A DNA stretch of 64,000 bases. Origin: Cryptomeria japonica. Taxonomy: Eukaryota > Streptophyta > Pinopsida > Cupressales > Cupressaceae. The notes below the pieces were generated by a model. It searched no databases, was not told the DNA's origin, and saw only the letters and a program-made list of their open reading frames with translations. The stretch spans positions 233,606,396-233,670,395 of the forward strand of contig NC_081406.1 of assembly GCF_030272615.1 (NCBI RefSeq), in the 5' to 3' direction. The position numbers were made by a program, and so were the translations under genes. Position 1 is the stretch's first letter; the number at the start of each line of letters is the position of its first letter. Below are positions 24,659-37,225 of this stretch, one piece after another.

Positions 24659-26652
24659 CTATTTTAACTGTTCCCGTAGATTATTCCAGTGCTGAGTTAA
24701 CCCTTCTATTGCAGTTGTCCTGTCAGTCTGAATCAAATGCTCATATGCTTGATAGACTTCTTCTCTCATTGGAAGCACTAATTTTCTAACATCATCTCTT
24801 ACTAGTAACTTTTGCCAATCATAACAAAGAACTCTTGGTGCTTCTGATTCCCTTCTTAATGGTAATGGACAGTCAAGCTCTAATTTTTCATACTCCTTGG
24901 CTTGTGCCCCCATGATAATCTCATTTTGGATCCATGACATTAAAGCTTTGATATGGATATCCCCAATATACAATAAAGGGTTCCATTCCCTGTATGAGGG
25001 TATAACATAGTTATGTAAGTATAATTCACATAGCAAATTCTTCATAGCGGGTGGAGAGGTTTGGTAAGCATAAAAGAATTCTTTAGGTGTTTCTAAAGAG
25101 GGGTTAAGGTCCCTAACAATGTGGTTTAGTTTGAAGTTCAGATACTGCTCTTTCAAATGTACTGCATAAACTCTTGGAGGTGCCCTACACTGCATCAACT
25201 CAGGAACCATGCCATAAATTATTTCTACCTTAGCCTCTAATTCCTCAATTTTGTTATCTCTCTTTTCAATTTCTTTTTGTTGTTTATCAATAATCCCCTG
25301 CAACCTAGCCTTCTCTACTTCCCATTGTCTATAAAATGTTAAAGCAATAGGTAAACTACTTAGGGATGAAGGGGGTCTAATAGGTACTACCTTAGACTGC
25401 GAGATTTCCTCAATAAACTCCTCAATCTGAGCTGACATCTCTCTAATATTTTCATCAGGCTGCTGTAGAATATCTTCAATAGTTTCTTCAAATTTCTATG
25501 CCACAGAAGCAAGATTTGCTAATTTATCCTCAACAACATTTTCTTGGATTTCATCCTCTGCAGGACTTCCTTCTTCTGAAGTTTCCACTGTAATAACCTC
25601 TGCTGGATTACCCATAGGATGAGTCTTCTATGTCTTGCTAGGTGTTCTTCTTACATAAACTTTTGGAATGGCTGTAGGAGTTGCTTTAGTTGCTGCAGTA
25701 GTTTTTATTTTTGTCCTACGCCTCTTGGCTGCAGGAGGAATCTAAGTTACTTGTGGCTGGGTCATAAGTTCTTCATCTGTTTCATCCCTTTCCAAATCTT
25801 TTCCTTTCCTTTGCAGAACTAGTGAATCTCTTCGAAGAGAAGTAGAGGGTTGTTCTTCACTTGATTCCACTATCTTTTCTTCCATAACAACCACAGCTCC
25901 TTCAGCAACAAGCAAATCCTCATCTGCAACAACTACGGGGGAAGAGGGTTTTGCAACATTTTCTTCTTCAACTGGTGGGTTATCTACAACAGGGGCATCT
26001 TCAACCCTAAATTTTTGTATATCCTCAAATACACCCCATTCCATTTGTAAAACATCTCTCAGGGACTGTTGTACAAGTAGCTTAACCAATCCATGATGGC
26101 TAACGAAGCAATTTCCATGTTTTTGTGTCTCCTTAGCACTTGTACTAATGAGGTGGTATAAGAAATTAGGAACATTCACTCGCCGACCATGCTACAGATG
26201 ACCAAGTAATTTAAAATGAGGTGAATGCAGAGTTGAATGTCTCCCTTCATATGTAATGTATTTCATAACATACAAAGCTACTTGAGGCCAATGTGCTGGT
26301 AGAGAAACCCTTCTAGTTCCTTGTTTGTCCACCATTAAGGGTTCATCCATGGGAATTGTGAATTCTACTATGGCACTCCTTGCATCTTTTGATTCTGGAA
26401 AGAGTTCTCCTTCCTGTGGCAACCTCGCTACTTCTGCTATTCGCTGCTTCGTAGCAATAACCTCAAACCTTTAACTGTAGCCTCTCCTTCATTAAAGGAA
26501 TGCATAAATTCTACAGCAATTTCTTCTTTAAAACCCCTGATTTTCAAGAAGTAATCCAACCAGTCGTGGTGTCTGAAATAATGCTCACAAAGAGCATCCT
26601 GCAGCAACACTTCATGAACCGTCGGCTCATGATGAATTGGATCACCACCCAT
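24659..26652 (-). pseudogene. Third ORF of the gypsy element, unknown function
   Basis: About 660 codons in the place where Athila elements have their extra ORF. One frameshift near 26470 and a few stops interrupt it. Parts: (1) an N-terminal globular region with LKIRGFKEEIAVEFMHSF and, after the shift, IAEVARLPQEGELFPESKD; (2) an acidic, Val/Glu-rich stretch around 25.8-26.0 kb; (3) a basic AAKRRRTKIK patch near 25.73 kb that could be a nuclear signal; (4) a coiled coil (EKARLQGIIDKQQKEIEKRD) near 25.3 kb; (5) a helical C-terminal region. I see no signal peptide or membrane anchor, so an envelope role is not supported. Its N-terminal region resembles element E ORF2. Confidence 0.75.
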
Positions 26653-26718
26653 CTCTTACTTTGCTATTTTTCTATCTCTGCAGCTGAACCAAAATATCTG
26701 ACAGTCTTGCTAAATTAA

Positions 26719-27615
26719 AATTTCCTTACATATCTCAATTCTGGCGGTAGAGTTTATTATTCACTTGCATGAAATAATAAGATAATAAGTAATGATGGGG
26801 AAAAAATTAATTTGGGGTACCAAAAAGGACTGATAATTAATCACTTTGGAAACTGAACCATAAAGCACCCCCCCAACTTAACCTAGCACGTGTCCACACA
26901 AGTTGACAAGATTTTGGGTAGTGGAGTGGATTTAAAAAGGATATAATCATAATAAACTAATAAATGCATAATTAAAATAAAACACAATATACACATACCT
27001 ACAATTGTACGAAAATGATGGCGAAATGAAATGAAATGACAGGTAAGAACGTGGGATGGAATGTCGTGGATGAGATTTTATGTACGGAGAAGAATATTCC
27101 CATAGAATATAGAAGTATTTTATTATGAAGTGGCAAGTATGTTCACTGCAGAGGCTGCAAGAACTTTACCTTTATTACCTTGCTCAAGTGCAACAGGAAG
27201 CTCATGAGTTGCTACAGGCTCATTGTCAGTTGCTGTAGGAACCTCTATGTCACTTTGTGGAGTAAACTATTGTAGGAACTCTTCTTTAGTAGCTGGCTTA
27301 TGATATAGACGTAGTCGATGACCATTTACTAAGAGTTTAAATTGAATAGTATCAATTGTGGACAAACGAACAACTCCATTCTGGAAAACTTCTTCTATCT
27401 CATATGGACCTAACCACCTAGTTTGAAGCTTTCCCATAACATCCTTATATCTAGAATCATACAGTAGTGCCTAGTCACCAACTTTGAATTTCTTTTCCCT
27501 GATATATTGTTCATGCCATTTTGCCCTTTGATTTTGAATCAATTCTGTTTGTTGAACAACTATCTTTCTCCATGCATCTAGAGAATTTAATTGCTGAATG
27601 TGTTCTTTTTGTGCT
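26719..27615. other. Degraded region between integrase and third ORF
   Basis: The upper part (about 27300-27615) still shows traces of the integrase C-terminal region on the minus strand but is full of stops and shifts. The lower part (26719-27260) is AT-rich with no coding sign; it holds a C-run plus AACTTAACC near 26870. Confidence 0.5.
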
Positions 27616-28392
27616 TCAGACAATGTCATTTAATTGCAAAGCTATCCTCAAGGTTTTATGCTCCAATTCAATAGGCATCATTATTATTTTTCCATAAACC
27701 ATCTCAAAAGGTGTGAAACCAATTGGTGTTTTCCAAGTTGTTCTATATGCCCAAATTGCTTCTGAAAGCTGGTGAGACCAATCTTTCTTGTGAACAAACA
27801 CTATTTTTGTAAGAATAGCCTCAAGCTCTCTATTTGTAACTTCTACTTGTCCATTAGCCTATGGATGATATGGAGTAGATATTTTGTGCCTTATATTGTA
27901 TTCATTGACCAAAGCTTTTATCAATGTTGAAGTAAATTGAGGTCCCTGGTCTGAAACAATTTCCCTTGGTACCCCATATCTTGTAAATATCTCTTCATAA
28001 AGAAACTCAGCTACCTTATTATCTCTTGCATGTGTCATGGCACGAGCTTCTACCCATTTTGTTACATAGTCTGTACATACCAAGATATAAGATCTGCCAT
28101 TAGAAGGTGGATCAATTGGGCCAACAAAATCTAATCCCCACTTGTCAAATGGTGCAACTGATATTTGAGGATATAGTGGCATCTCATTAGATTTTGTAGG
28201 TCTGCCCATTCGCTGACATCTGTCACATTTCCGTGTGTACTGACCGACATCCTTATGTAATGTGGGCCAATAGTATCCTGTATTGATTATTTTCAATGTT
28301 GTTCTTTCGGCAGCAAAATGACCTCCATGTGGCTCATCATGACATGCATGCAAGATGTCATATATTTCATCTTCTCTGACACATCTTTGCAT
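27616..28392 (-). pseudogene. Ty3/gypsy integrase
   Basis: Zinc-binding H2C2 region (ACHDEPHGGHF, CDRCQRMGR) followed by the catalytic core: GLDFVGP, VSDQGPQF and, after a stop at about 27858, ANGQVEVTNRE, giving the D, D, E triad. The stop replaces the Gln of the usual QANGQVE stretch, a CAG to TAG change. The frame then carries on to WAYRTTWKTPIGFTPFEMVYG before decaying. It overlaps the tail of the RT-RNase H frame in another register, so a frameshift separates them. Confidence 0.9.
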
Positions 28393-30848
28393 GACTTGGT
28401 TAGGTCTAGTATAAAATAGACAATCAGCAATCCATGAGAAGTTAAAACTTTTTCAACTAGCAAACTTCTTTCTTTAGGAGAGAAATAAATTCCCATCTTA
28501 GTTGTAGCTAAATAGTTGGCAATATCAGCATACCAGGGAGTGTGAGCTTGAATGAGAAACAAATGTTCATCTGGAAAAGTGTCATATATTATTTTAGAAT
28601 CTTCTTGCAATTGAAGACGTGAAAGATAATCTGCAACCACATTAGACTTCCCTGGTTTATCAACAACTATGATATCAAATTCCTACATCAACAATAACTA
28701 GCGAGCTAATCTACCAGTGATTGATGGATTATTCATGAGATATCTAATTGTAGTATGATCTGTATGCACAAATATGGGATATCATGTGATATAGTGTCTA
28801 AATTTGTTAAGTGCATATATGACAACTAGCATTTCCTTTTCAATAACTATGTAATTCAATTCAGGTCCCTGCAAATTATTGCTAATATAATATATTGCAT
28901 TTTCCAATTTGTCAATTCTTTGTCCTAGCACTTCTCCTATTGTATAATTAGATGCATCTGTATGGATTTGGAATGGTAGAGACCAATTTGGCCCTTTAAG
29001 AACTAGTGCTTGAGTTAAAGCATGCTTAGGCTTTAAGAAAGCTTCATTGCATGTTGGGGTCCATTTAAACTCTGCATCTTTAGTAAGCAGTGAATATAAG
29101 GGACTTGCAATTTTATTGAAATCTTTGATAAACCGTCTGTAGTATCCAGCATGACCAATAAAACTCCTTACATCTTTTTGTTTCACAGGGTCATTAATAT
29201 GTTGAATGACCTCAATCTTTGTTGGATCCACCTGGATGCCTTGTACAAATATATGATGACCAAGGACTATTCCTTCTTCCATCATGATGAAACACTTCTC
29301 ACTATTTAAAGACAAATTGTAGTCTTCACATTGCTGCAAAACTTTCTTCAGATTACCCAATGCTTGATCAAATTCAGAACCATAAGTTGTAAAGTCATCC
29401 ATGTAAATTTCCATAATATCTTGAGAAATATCAGAAAAGATACTGATCACTTCTCTTTGAAAAGTGGTTGGAGCATTATACAACCCAAAAGGAAGAACAA
29501 AATATGCATACGTGCCCCATGGGCAAGTAAATGTTGTCTTCTCTTGATCCTTGGGAGCTATCTGGATCTAATTGTAGCCACTAAATCCATCTAGGAATGA
29601 AAAATATCTCTTACCAGCTAGAGAATCCAATACCTGATCCACAAATGGAAATGGAAAATGATCTTTTCTAGTTGCTAAGTTCAGAGCTCTATAATCAACA
29701 CATACCCTCCATTTTCCTCCTTTTTTAGGGACTATCACCAGAGGTGATACCCATTGATTGTCAGAGATAGGATAGATAAACCCAGCTTTTAACAATTTTT
29801 GTAATTCTTCTTTAACTATCTCCTTCAAAGCAGGATTGATTCTTCTTTGAGGTTGTCTAAGTGGGCAACACTCATCCTTTATATAAATACAGTGGGTACA
29901 AACTGTTGGATCAATCCCATTCATATCCTTGTAATCCCATGCAAAAACATTTTTATGAAGTTTCAACAAGTCCACAAGGCCCTCTTTTTAAGTATTTGAT
30001 AGATCTCTATTGATATTCAAATATTTATTCAATTTCACCTCTATCTTAATAGTAAGATCAATCTGGTTTATATCAGAAAAATGAGAAGAAGATAATTCCT
30101 GCGGCAACAGAGTATGCAAGATATCAGTGGCTATAGGAAAGTCCAAACTTGCAATATTTGGAACCAATTCCTGCAATTTTTGCTCTTCTATAAATTTATT
30201 TATAAGGATTTTATAAAGAATTGATTCATCATATAACTACATGAGTGGTCCTTGATTAATCATCATAAGGTGATTAATAGAGTCAATTTCTTCAGATTCT
30301 TCTCCCAAGACAGGCCTAACGACTTGTTGTTGTTCAAGTTGGGGTTGTGCTAGAGAATACAAGGCTAATGTTTTTGTAGAACTCCCATCTGAAATAGTCA
30401 TATCCCCTGATCTACACTCAATATATGCATTAGCTATGGCAAGCCAAGGTCTACCCAAAATGACCGGATATCCTCCCAATGTTTCCTTTGGAGATAAAAT
30501 CATAAAGTCTGCAGGATATTCCCAGGAATCTAGAATAACCACTACATCCTCTATGATACCATTAGGTCTCACTGTAGAGCCATCAACAAGTTGTAGAACT
30601 GTGGGTGTAGGCCTTAAACTATTGATCTCAAGATGTTTCATTACTTCCCTTGTCATTGCATTAATGGCTGCCCCTAAATCAATCGAAACATTTTTTATTT
30701 GACTGCCATTAATGACTATACTCACAACAGGACTACCTGGATCAGAATACTTTGAAATGGCAATCTTACCTAACATAATATCAGCCAGTTGACCCATAAC
30801 ATGCATTGTTTGTGGATCCTTTTTCTTCCTACCAGGTTTTTTAGACAT
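28293..30848 (-). pseudogene. Ty3/gypsy protease, RT and RNase H
   Basis: One frame from 30848 to about 28293 with nonsense codons near 30237, 29986, 29566 and 28780. Protease: DLGAAINAM (the DLGA form of the aspartic site) and GGYPVILGRPWLA. RT: WVSPLVIVPKKGGKWRVC, FSFLDGFSGYN, and the active site IYMDDFTTYG. RNase H: the FQIHTDASNYTIG start and the later HTDH region. The catalytic YMDD is preserved; stops are the main defect. Confidence 0.92.
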
Positions 30849-32712
30849 GCTTCTCTCAATGCCTTACCATATATGGGAACATCCTTTATTGCTTGCAATA
30901 ATGGAATTTTAACACAAATGTGCTTCCGTTGATCAATAATATCAAATCTTTGTTGTTGTTTCATGGGGACTTCTTTTTCTTGCAATCTATGTGGAAATGG
31001 TGGCAATATTTGATTCTGGGGTAATGTATCTATTGGATTAGAGATTTCTTGCTCCTCTTGTACCTCAGTGATAACATGATGAGAGGGATTAGGTAAAGTT
31101 GTTCTAGATCGGAGGTGAATGTCATCTAGTGATAAAGAATAGGCTGGGTATTGATTAACATCAGCTGAATAAGCTTGTTGTTGTTGCTGAGACATGATAT
31201 TTGGATTTGGCAATGGTTGAGTAGGCAACTATGTTGGTTTAGGCAGTGCAACAATAGCTGCAAGAGGAGGCATTAAAGTAGGAGGTTGTGGTTGTTGAAT
31301 AGGTGGCTAATAACTAGAAGATTGAGCTGGCCATGGTTGTCTTCCCCTCCATTGAGAAGTAGGTTGCCAATTCCCTTGAAACTAGTTTCCTTGGCCCTGA
31401 GGTGTGTACCAGTTCCCCTATGGTTGCTGCCACTGTGGCATTTGATTAGTAAAATGTTACCCTTGGCCTTGTGAACCATACCAATTTTGATAGTTACCAA
31501 GATTTTGAGAATACTGTGGTTGCCATTGGTTATTTGGTGCATAATAATTTCCACTATAACCAGAAAAAGAAAGTGGATCGAGTGGCATACCTTGTCTTTG
31601 AAAATTTGGTCTTCTTTGAGCAACATAGAAGACTTGCTCATCCTCACCTTGAATTGGCTTGAAGTCAGGTGCCTCCACATTTGCAACCATCTTACATCTG
31701 CAATCTTTCTTTCGCTATTTATAATGAGGACATAATTCTGCAAGGAATGCATCAACTTCCTCATGCTTCTTCTTAGCTGCCAGTGTATCCAACTGGGTAG
31801 CCATATTGTTTATAATGTCCTCCTTGAAATCCTTTAACAGATGACTAAGTTCCATTCTAGAAACTCTAGTTCTAGATGCTGATAATGGTGCCCCTAGTTT
31901 AAATCTCCTATTCTTCTTAGAAGTAGATCTGAATACTTCTTGCAAATTTGTCCTATTTCAGCCCAAGTGGATTGTGTAATGTCACCTCCTCCCATAAGAT
32001 CCAAGGAATCAGTGCATTCATCATTGATTCCCCTCAAAAATATCAATTTGAGGGAATCTTCATTAATAGTGCTATGCTTGGACTTTTTGACACTAAACAA
32101 AAACCTTTCCAAGTAATATTCAAGACTCTCATCCTCAGTTTGTTTCATTCTAAATCCCCATGACGATCAGTACCTCTACAATAATCTTTTTATTTTGCAA
32201 GAAACAACTATTTCATCTCATCCCATGTATTGATTGTGCTACTACCCAAGCTCGTAAACCATCTCAAGGATGAGTCTATGGGCATCTGCAGTATAGTCAA
32301 AACTCCTACAGAGAACATCAAACTCAAACAAAAATGTGTCTGGATCCTTTGTCACCAGTCCATAGAATTTAGGGAGTGAAGATGCTGGAATGTTCTTGAG
32401 ATTAGCATTATCATGCTGATCAGAGATGGGAAACTCAAACGTTGGTCCTGGTGGTGGTGGTGGATTATTCCCACTAGGAGGAGGGTTCCCTTGCATTATA
32501 ATTGTGGGGGTTATTACTATAGGAAATTCTTCTTCTTGAAGACCAAAAAGGAACTGAAGACTACCTTCCGGAAATTCAAATTCTGAGTGATTCAATTTCT
32601 GTGGGGCTTGGTAAAGTTTAGCAAAAGGATTTATATCTAGGAAATTATCTTCTACATGATTAGGATGAGTGGGTTGAAATCTACCTCTGGGGTCTCTTCT
32701 TCTTCTATGCAT
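30770..32712 (-). pseudogene. Ty3/gypsy gag
   Basis: Start at 32712 (MHRRRRDPRGRFQP). The retrotransposon gag core is split over frames: DPDTFLFEFDVLCRSFDY, then EDESLEYYLERFLFSVKKSK and LIFLRGINDE in another register. Next come a Gln/Asn/Pro-rich stretch with repeated QWQP/NWY-like pieces (31.3-31.7 kb) and a Cys-containing patch, CPHYK..KKDCRCK, near 31.7 kb. At least two frameshifts and several stops. It forms particles in active relatives. Confidence 0.85.
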
Positions 32713-32801
32713 GCAGATTCATGAAATTTTCAAACAATAAAGAGTCTAAAAAACAATTAACTAGAAATAATTATAACCATGAAAGGTTCTTAGTTTGACA
32801 C

Positions 32802-32825
32802 CATCCCCGACAATGATGCCAAAAA
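32802..32825 (-). other. Degenerate primer-binding site, tRNA-Asp type
   Basis: On the minus strand the LTR is followed by TTTTTGGCATCATTGTCGGGGA. Athila/Tat elements commonly use a site of the form TGGCGCCGTTGNCGGGGA; here CG positions are replaced by CA or TG, as expected after methylcytosine decay. It marks the 5' end of this minus-strand element. Confidence 0.7.
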
Positions 32826-34089
32826 TGTCTACTTCAACTATAATAATAATAACTGTAATTGAAATCTCAACCCGAAGTTTGGACATTCATCTGGTAAAGT
32901 TACTATTTTCATGACTAGTGTTCATTTAGTTATCAACCTAGGGACGTAAAACCTGAAATGGGTCTGCACTATATATGCACTAAGTTCCTTCAATGGCTAT
33001 TCCGCATTGCTGCAATAACTAACATTATGCGGAAAGGAAAGGCAAGTATGGAAATTATAGAAGGATACTAGAAAACTTATAAAAAAAATGCTAGAATGAT
33101 CTAATATAAATAACAGAAATCACTCTGTTCTAGCTTGGCTGTAGGAACAGTCAGTGGATCTATTTCTAGTGGCTGTAGGAACAGTCAAGGCACGAACTTC
33201 TACTGCAACTAAAGAATAACTAATTTCAATGAGGATAAACACAGGATCACTCACCAAGTGGGTCCCCTTGGATGAGTGATATCAAGCTTCCAAAAAAATA
33301 CTTTTAGCAGATCAGAACAACATATCTTTTATTCATTGCTTCCTGAAAATGATTACATGTTTTTAAAAGAAAAACTTCAAAATGCTTTTTCAAAATTCTC
33401 TACTCTATTCCTTTCTATTTTGTCTCCCCTCTAAGAAAAAAGGAAGAGCTAATTAAAAAGCTAAGATCAACTACAATGGAAAAACCAAATCATGCCCAAA
33501 AGAAGAGGCAAATGATTGACTGATGAAGAAGATAACTAGAGCTTGGCTGCAGGAAACGTGGATCTAGACCAGACCACAGTCATTGCATGTTGTAGCGATA
33601 TTTTGTGAATTCAATGCCCACTAGAGTTAAACTTCCGTAGTGCTACCTGACTGCTCCGCTCATGCCATACCTTGCGCTCGCTCGACTCCTCTTCAGTTTG
33701 ATCTCCAGTTATTTCTTATGTGATTCTTCCTTTTTCAGGCAAGAAATGAGAATATCCACTACGACATCATTTATTATCTGCACTACAACAAAAACAACAT
33801 ACAAGGACATGCATACGTATTTTATTTAATTAATACATTCATTAATTCACATATGATATTACCCTAAATAATCCGCATATCAACAGGAACACATCACTTG
33901 GCTGCAGGAATAACTGGCATGGCTGTAGGAATAGACTAGCAAAGTTCAAACATGATTTCATAAGTTCAGGTTTAACACATGGAATACATATAGTCAATTT
34001 ACAATACTTCACTACTACTATGCAAACCAAAAGATGTCAAAAACCTAAGAGTTTTGATGATAAAAACATGACAAAGTCTCAACTTATCA
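32826..34089 (-). repeat. 5' LTR of the gypsy element (right copy)
   Basis: 1,264 bases matching 23054-24320 with a modest number of substitutions, most of them C/T or G/A. Ends CAACTTATCA, followed by gtatt. Confidence 0.92.
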
Positions 34090-34094
34090 GTATT

Positions 34095-34230
34095 GATCTT
34101 AATTGGGACTTTAATCAGGCATGGTAGATGTTATCTCTGGTAGTTCATTATTCTGGATTGTTGTCCATTTATCTTGAAGTGGTTATAACCTCTCTGCAGT
34201 CAGTGAGACTCTTTTGTAATGAGAAGTACG
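34095..34230 (+). repeat. D-type LTR, right piece
   Basis: Continues the LTR begun at 22288 after removal of the gypsy element: it includes the GTAGTTCATT and CAGTCAGTGAGACTC phrases seen in the element D LTR at 46812-46860. It ends where another LTR begins at 34231. Confidence 0.7.
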
Positions 34231-35180
34231 TGTTGGTATTATGGATGTGTTGTATTGGTTTTGTCATTGATGTCAATACTTATCCTTTTGGAGATCTACA
34301 TTGTTGATTTGGCACTATGGTTATATTAGTTTACTGTTGAACTGACACATTGTGTTCACCGGCAAGGTCAGTGACTTATGCACAGTCACCGATATATACT
34401 TACCGATGGGTTATATGGTTCACTAGTACTGATGATGACTTGTTATCATCTGAAGATCACTTGATTATGTCGAAGACATGGTTTGGATACTTGGTTTTGG
34501 TGTTTTGGTTATTGGTCTAATTAGGTTGACATATTTGTTGTTACTGGTAGATTGGTCTAGGTTATGGATTGGTATACGTTATCTACTCCATATTAGCATG
34601 ACACGATATGAAGATGATTTATTGATTGTATATTATTGTAAATGTATTGAGCCGACATGTTGTATCACATCAAGACTTATTTGTAATTGATTTAATTCTA
34701 ATATTCTTAGTGAGTTGGCCTACACATTTGGTCTTAGGTTTTGTATAAATGTAAGATCTCATTTGTGAGATGAAGTGTGGAATTGTGGTATGATCATGGT
34801 ATGTGCGAACATTGAAGATCATATGAGCCGATCATAAAGTAAATCAAGCAAACATCATTTGAAGGTGTTTATCAGAGCTTAAACTGATGCTGCATCCAAC
34901 ATTGCAGATGCACTTTGAAGTACTACATTATTCTAGAATTTAACCATCCTACTGTAGTCATTGTGACTCCCATTTGAGCAGCGTGCTCTAGGCGGTTGGC
35001 CTTTCTGCATGTGCAGACCCCATTTCTATACACATACTATCTGCAGTACTATCATCTGATTGTGGGTAAGGTTTCCCACCATGGTTTTTCCCCTTACAGG
35101 GTTTCCACATCAAAAATATCTATGTTATGTGTTGTGGATGTTGTTTCTCTTTCCATTTCATGCATTCAATTTCATCGGTA
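34231..35180 (+). repeat. Truncated copia LTR (type of 49849-50942)
   Basis: Starts TGTTGGTATTATGGATG and follows the solo LTR at 49849-50942 (GGCTTATGCACAGTCACC-like and GAGCCGACATGTTGTATC phrases). The hairpin copy is at 35062-35079. It stops about 150 bases short of an expected LTR end, at the edge of an inverted repeat. Its closing boundary and target duplication were not found. Confidence 0.75.
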
Positions 35181-35182
35181 GG

Positions 35183-35481
35183 CAAGAGTGAACACAACAG
35201 AAACACAAGGGTATGATGGAGGCAATGCATAACCGAATGAATTAAATCATGAAAATTGTTTACAATCAATTGGTAATAACTGGGTTACAAAAACTGGCTC
35301 ACTGGCCTACTAAAACATGCTTAATTACAGAACAGGTCACAACCGGGACCTCAAATCTTCAGATCTATCTACCGATTTTTGTAACTTGGTTGTTACCGAT
35401 TGATTGTAAATAGTTTTCATAATTTAATTCATTCAGTTCTTCATTGCCTCCATCATACCCTTGTGTTTGTGTTTACTCTTG
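35183..35481. repeat. Long inverted repeat (possible foldback or MITE)
   Basis: Left arm 35183-35297 and right arm 35372-35481 are reverse complements over about 110 bases at roughly 85% identity by eye, with a 74-base centre. Both arms contain the phrase CACAAGGGTATGATGGAGGC, direct in the left arm and reversed in the right. It lies at the break between the truncated LTR and the ORF2-like fragment, so it may be a small foldback transposon or an inverted duplication made during a rearrangement. Confidence 0.75.
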
Positions 35482-35766
35482 TTGATCGGTCCACACAGAT
35501 CTCTTTGAGGTCTCTCCTAATCGGTGACTGCACCAGGAACCTTACCTATGAAGAAATTAGTAAGAAACAAAGAAGTTGAAGCATGGACAAGTGTGGTTGT
35601 AGATTAAAGAGCTCTATAAATTGAAACCATTGTAGACCCTCTCATAAGATATGTTGCTATGGGTATTACTTATAAGACTTACTTTTGAAATAAAGAAGGT
35701 TCTACATCTGCTATTGCAGTACATGTTTCTTATCACATGGCTAAGATAGGAATGAATTATGATTTA
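35482..35766 (+). pseudogene. Fragment upstream of element C, part of a decayed element
   Basis: About 285 bases with short coding-like pieces (AIAVHVSYHMAKIGMNYD near 35710-35763) and stops. The sequence continues past element C at 41829, where an ORF2-like protein picks up. I place it as the left part of that disrupted ORF, with moderate certainty. Confidence 0.45.
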
Positions 35767-36119
35767 TGTTAGAGTTATCTTGTATTAGCTAATAATTATT
35801 TATTTAATTATTAGTCTATTATACTCTACGCTTAATCTAAACTTAGGTATTTAATAATATTGTAGGTATTTAATAATTATTCTAATTATTAAATACTCTT
35901 TATCCCTTTAGGGTTTCTTTAGGGTTGCACATATTTAGGGTTTCATATTCTCCTTTCATAAGGATTGTATTGTAATTTTCTTATTCATTCCCTCTCTAAA
36001 TGATAATCTTTCTCTTCAGAGCCTTTATTGTGTTTCTATCTCCAATCTTCTCTTGTGATAGGTATTTTGCTTGTAGGTGCTCTTGGGATCTCAGAAGTTG
36101 TACTTTCTCAACTTCTTCA
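35767..36119 (+). repeat. 5' LTR of element C
   Basis: TGTTAGAGTTATC to CAACTTCTTCA. AT-rich with repeated TAATAATTATT-like pieces, and TTTAGGGTTTC repeats in the middle. Confidence 0.95.
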
Positions 36120-36131
36120 TGGTATCAGAGC
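36120..36131 (+). other. Primer-binding site of element C
   Basis: TGGTATCAGAGC directly abuts the LTR end, complementary to initiator Met tRNA. Confidence 0.93.
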
Positions 36132-37225
36132 CTACGTCTGCTGCTACTTGTTCTTGATTTTGTTCAGAATATTTTCTCTAGAGGCAAGTGTTTCAGAATT
36201 TTTGAGTTTTTTAGTTTAGATCTGGTCCACCTCTTTGTTTTTGGGTATTTTGAGCTCAAACAGACCTCACCATTGAGCCCAGAACACCCAAAAACCCCCA
36301 TTTTCATATAAAATTTGTCCAATTTGGACAACTTTGGCTCTAGAATTTTTTTTAACTTTTGGCCCTTACAACACATTTTTCGAGACAAAAAAAAACATTT
36401 TTCAGTAGTTTAATGGCTTTCCTAGGCCGAGCCATCACGCGATGGTCTATGGAGTCTCAGGCGATCTCCCACTACACGCTGGTCGTCACCCTACTGACAA
36501 CCATTGTGGTCACCAAACGGCAGCCGCAACGGTCTCTTAATCACCTGACCACTTGCCGCCTGACTGCTTGCTGCCCACTACTTGTCGCCCACCACTGCCT
36601 GACCTCTACCACCACCTGAAGCTCCACCACCACCCAGCTAGAGTGCCACCTCCACCCACTCTCCTCCTCTTGCTCCTTCTTACAAGCCTTTTGATAGGGG
36701 GGAGGTTTTTTTGTCATAACTTGGGCAAATGGAGTCGGATTTTTGAAAATGAATAGGCATTGAAAATTTATTTTTGAGCTCTATTAAGAACTGGTGGTGA
36801 GATTTCCTGATTGTTTCATCTAGTACCTATTTTGTTCTATCCAAGTCAACGCTTTTTTCTACACTTTGGGAGCCATAACTTGGGCAAATGAACTCTGTTT
36901 TCAGAAAATGAATAGGCATCGGAAAGGTCTTAGAGAGCCCTACTCAGATTTGGAGTTATTGTTTCCAGAAAAATCACCAGGTACACAAGATATTGTCTGA
37001 CACATTTTTTTTAGCACTTGTCTTCTTTTCTGGCTCTTAGATTGTATTGGTTTTTTGTTTTACATATTGTGCGGGGTGTTATTGTTTACTATTTTCTGTA
37101 ATTTACTTCAAAAAATCAGAACACATAAGCTCAAAAAAAAAAACCCTTCTGCATCTTCTATCTAGTCTGAAAGATCACTTAATTAAAAAAATCAAGAGCA
37201 GGTCCAGGTTCAGGTACAGGTACAC
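36132..37225 (+). other. Long untranslated leader of element C with a 159-bp duplication
   Basis: About 1.1 kb between the primer site and gag. 36420-36680 is GC-rich and open on both readings but has no domain. The phrase CATAACTTGGGCAAATG recurs at 36715 and 36874, and GAAAATGAATAGGCAT follows in each, showing an imperfect 159-bp tandem duplication. Confidence 0.7.

Larger units (their letters stand above)
23054..34089 (-). mobile_element. Athila/Tat-type Ty3/gypsy element with an extra ORF
   Basis: 11,036 bases, minus strand, with LTRs of 1,267 and 1,264 bases and the exact duplication gtatt at 23049-23053 and 34090-34094. Coding order on the minus strand: gag (32712 down to about 30770), protease, RT, RNase H (30848-28293), integrase (28392 to about 27616), then a third ORF (26652-24659) before the 3' LTR. 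IN after RT marks gypsy. A primer site resembling the tRNA-Asp type and an ORF downstream of pol fit the Athila/Tat branch. All frames carry stops or shifts. Confidence 0.93.

Noticed and set aside
24659..26652. Gypsy third ORF as a retroviral-type envelope gene
   Set aside because: No signal peptide, transmembrane anchor or Cys-rich ectodomain is visible; the coiled coil and basic patch fit an intracellular protein better.
36359..36756. Possible Pro/Thr-rich protein in the element C leader
   Set aside because: Open in more than one frame because of GC-rich composition, with no homology I recognise; treated as leader.
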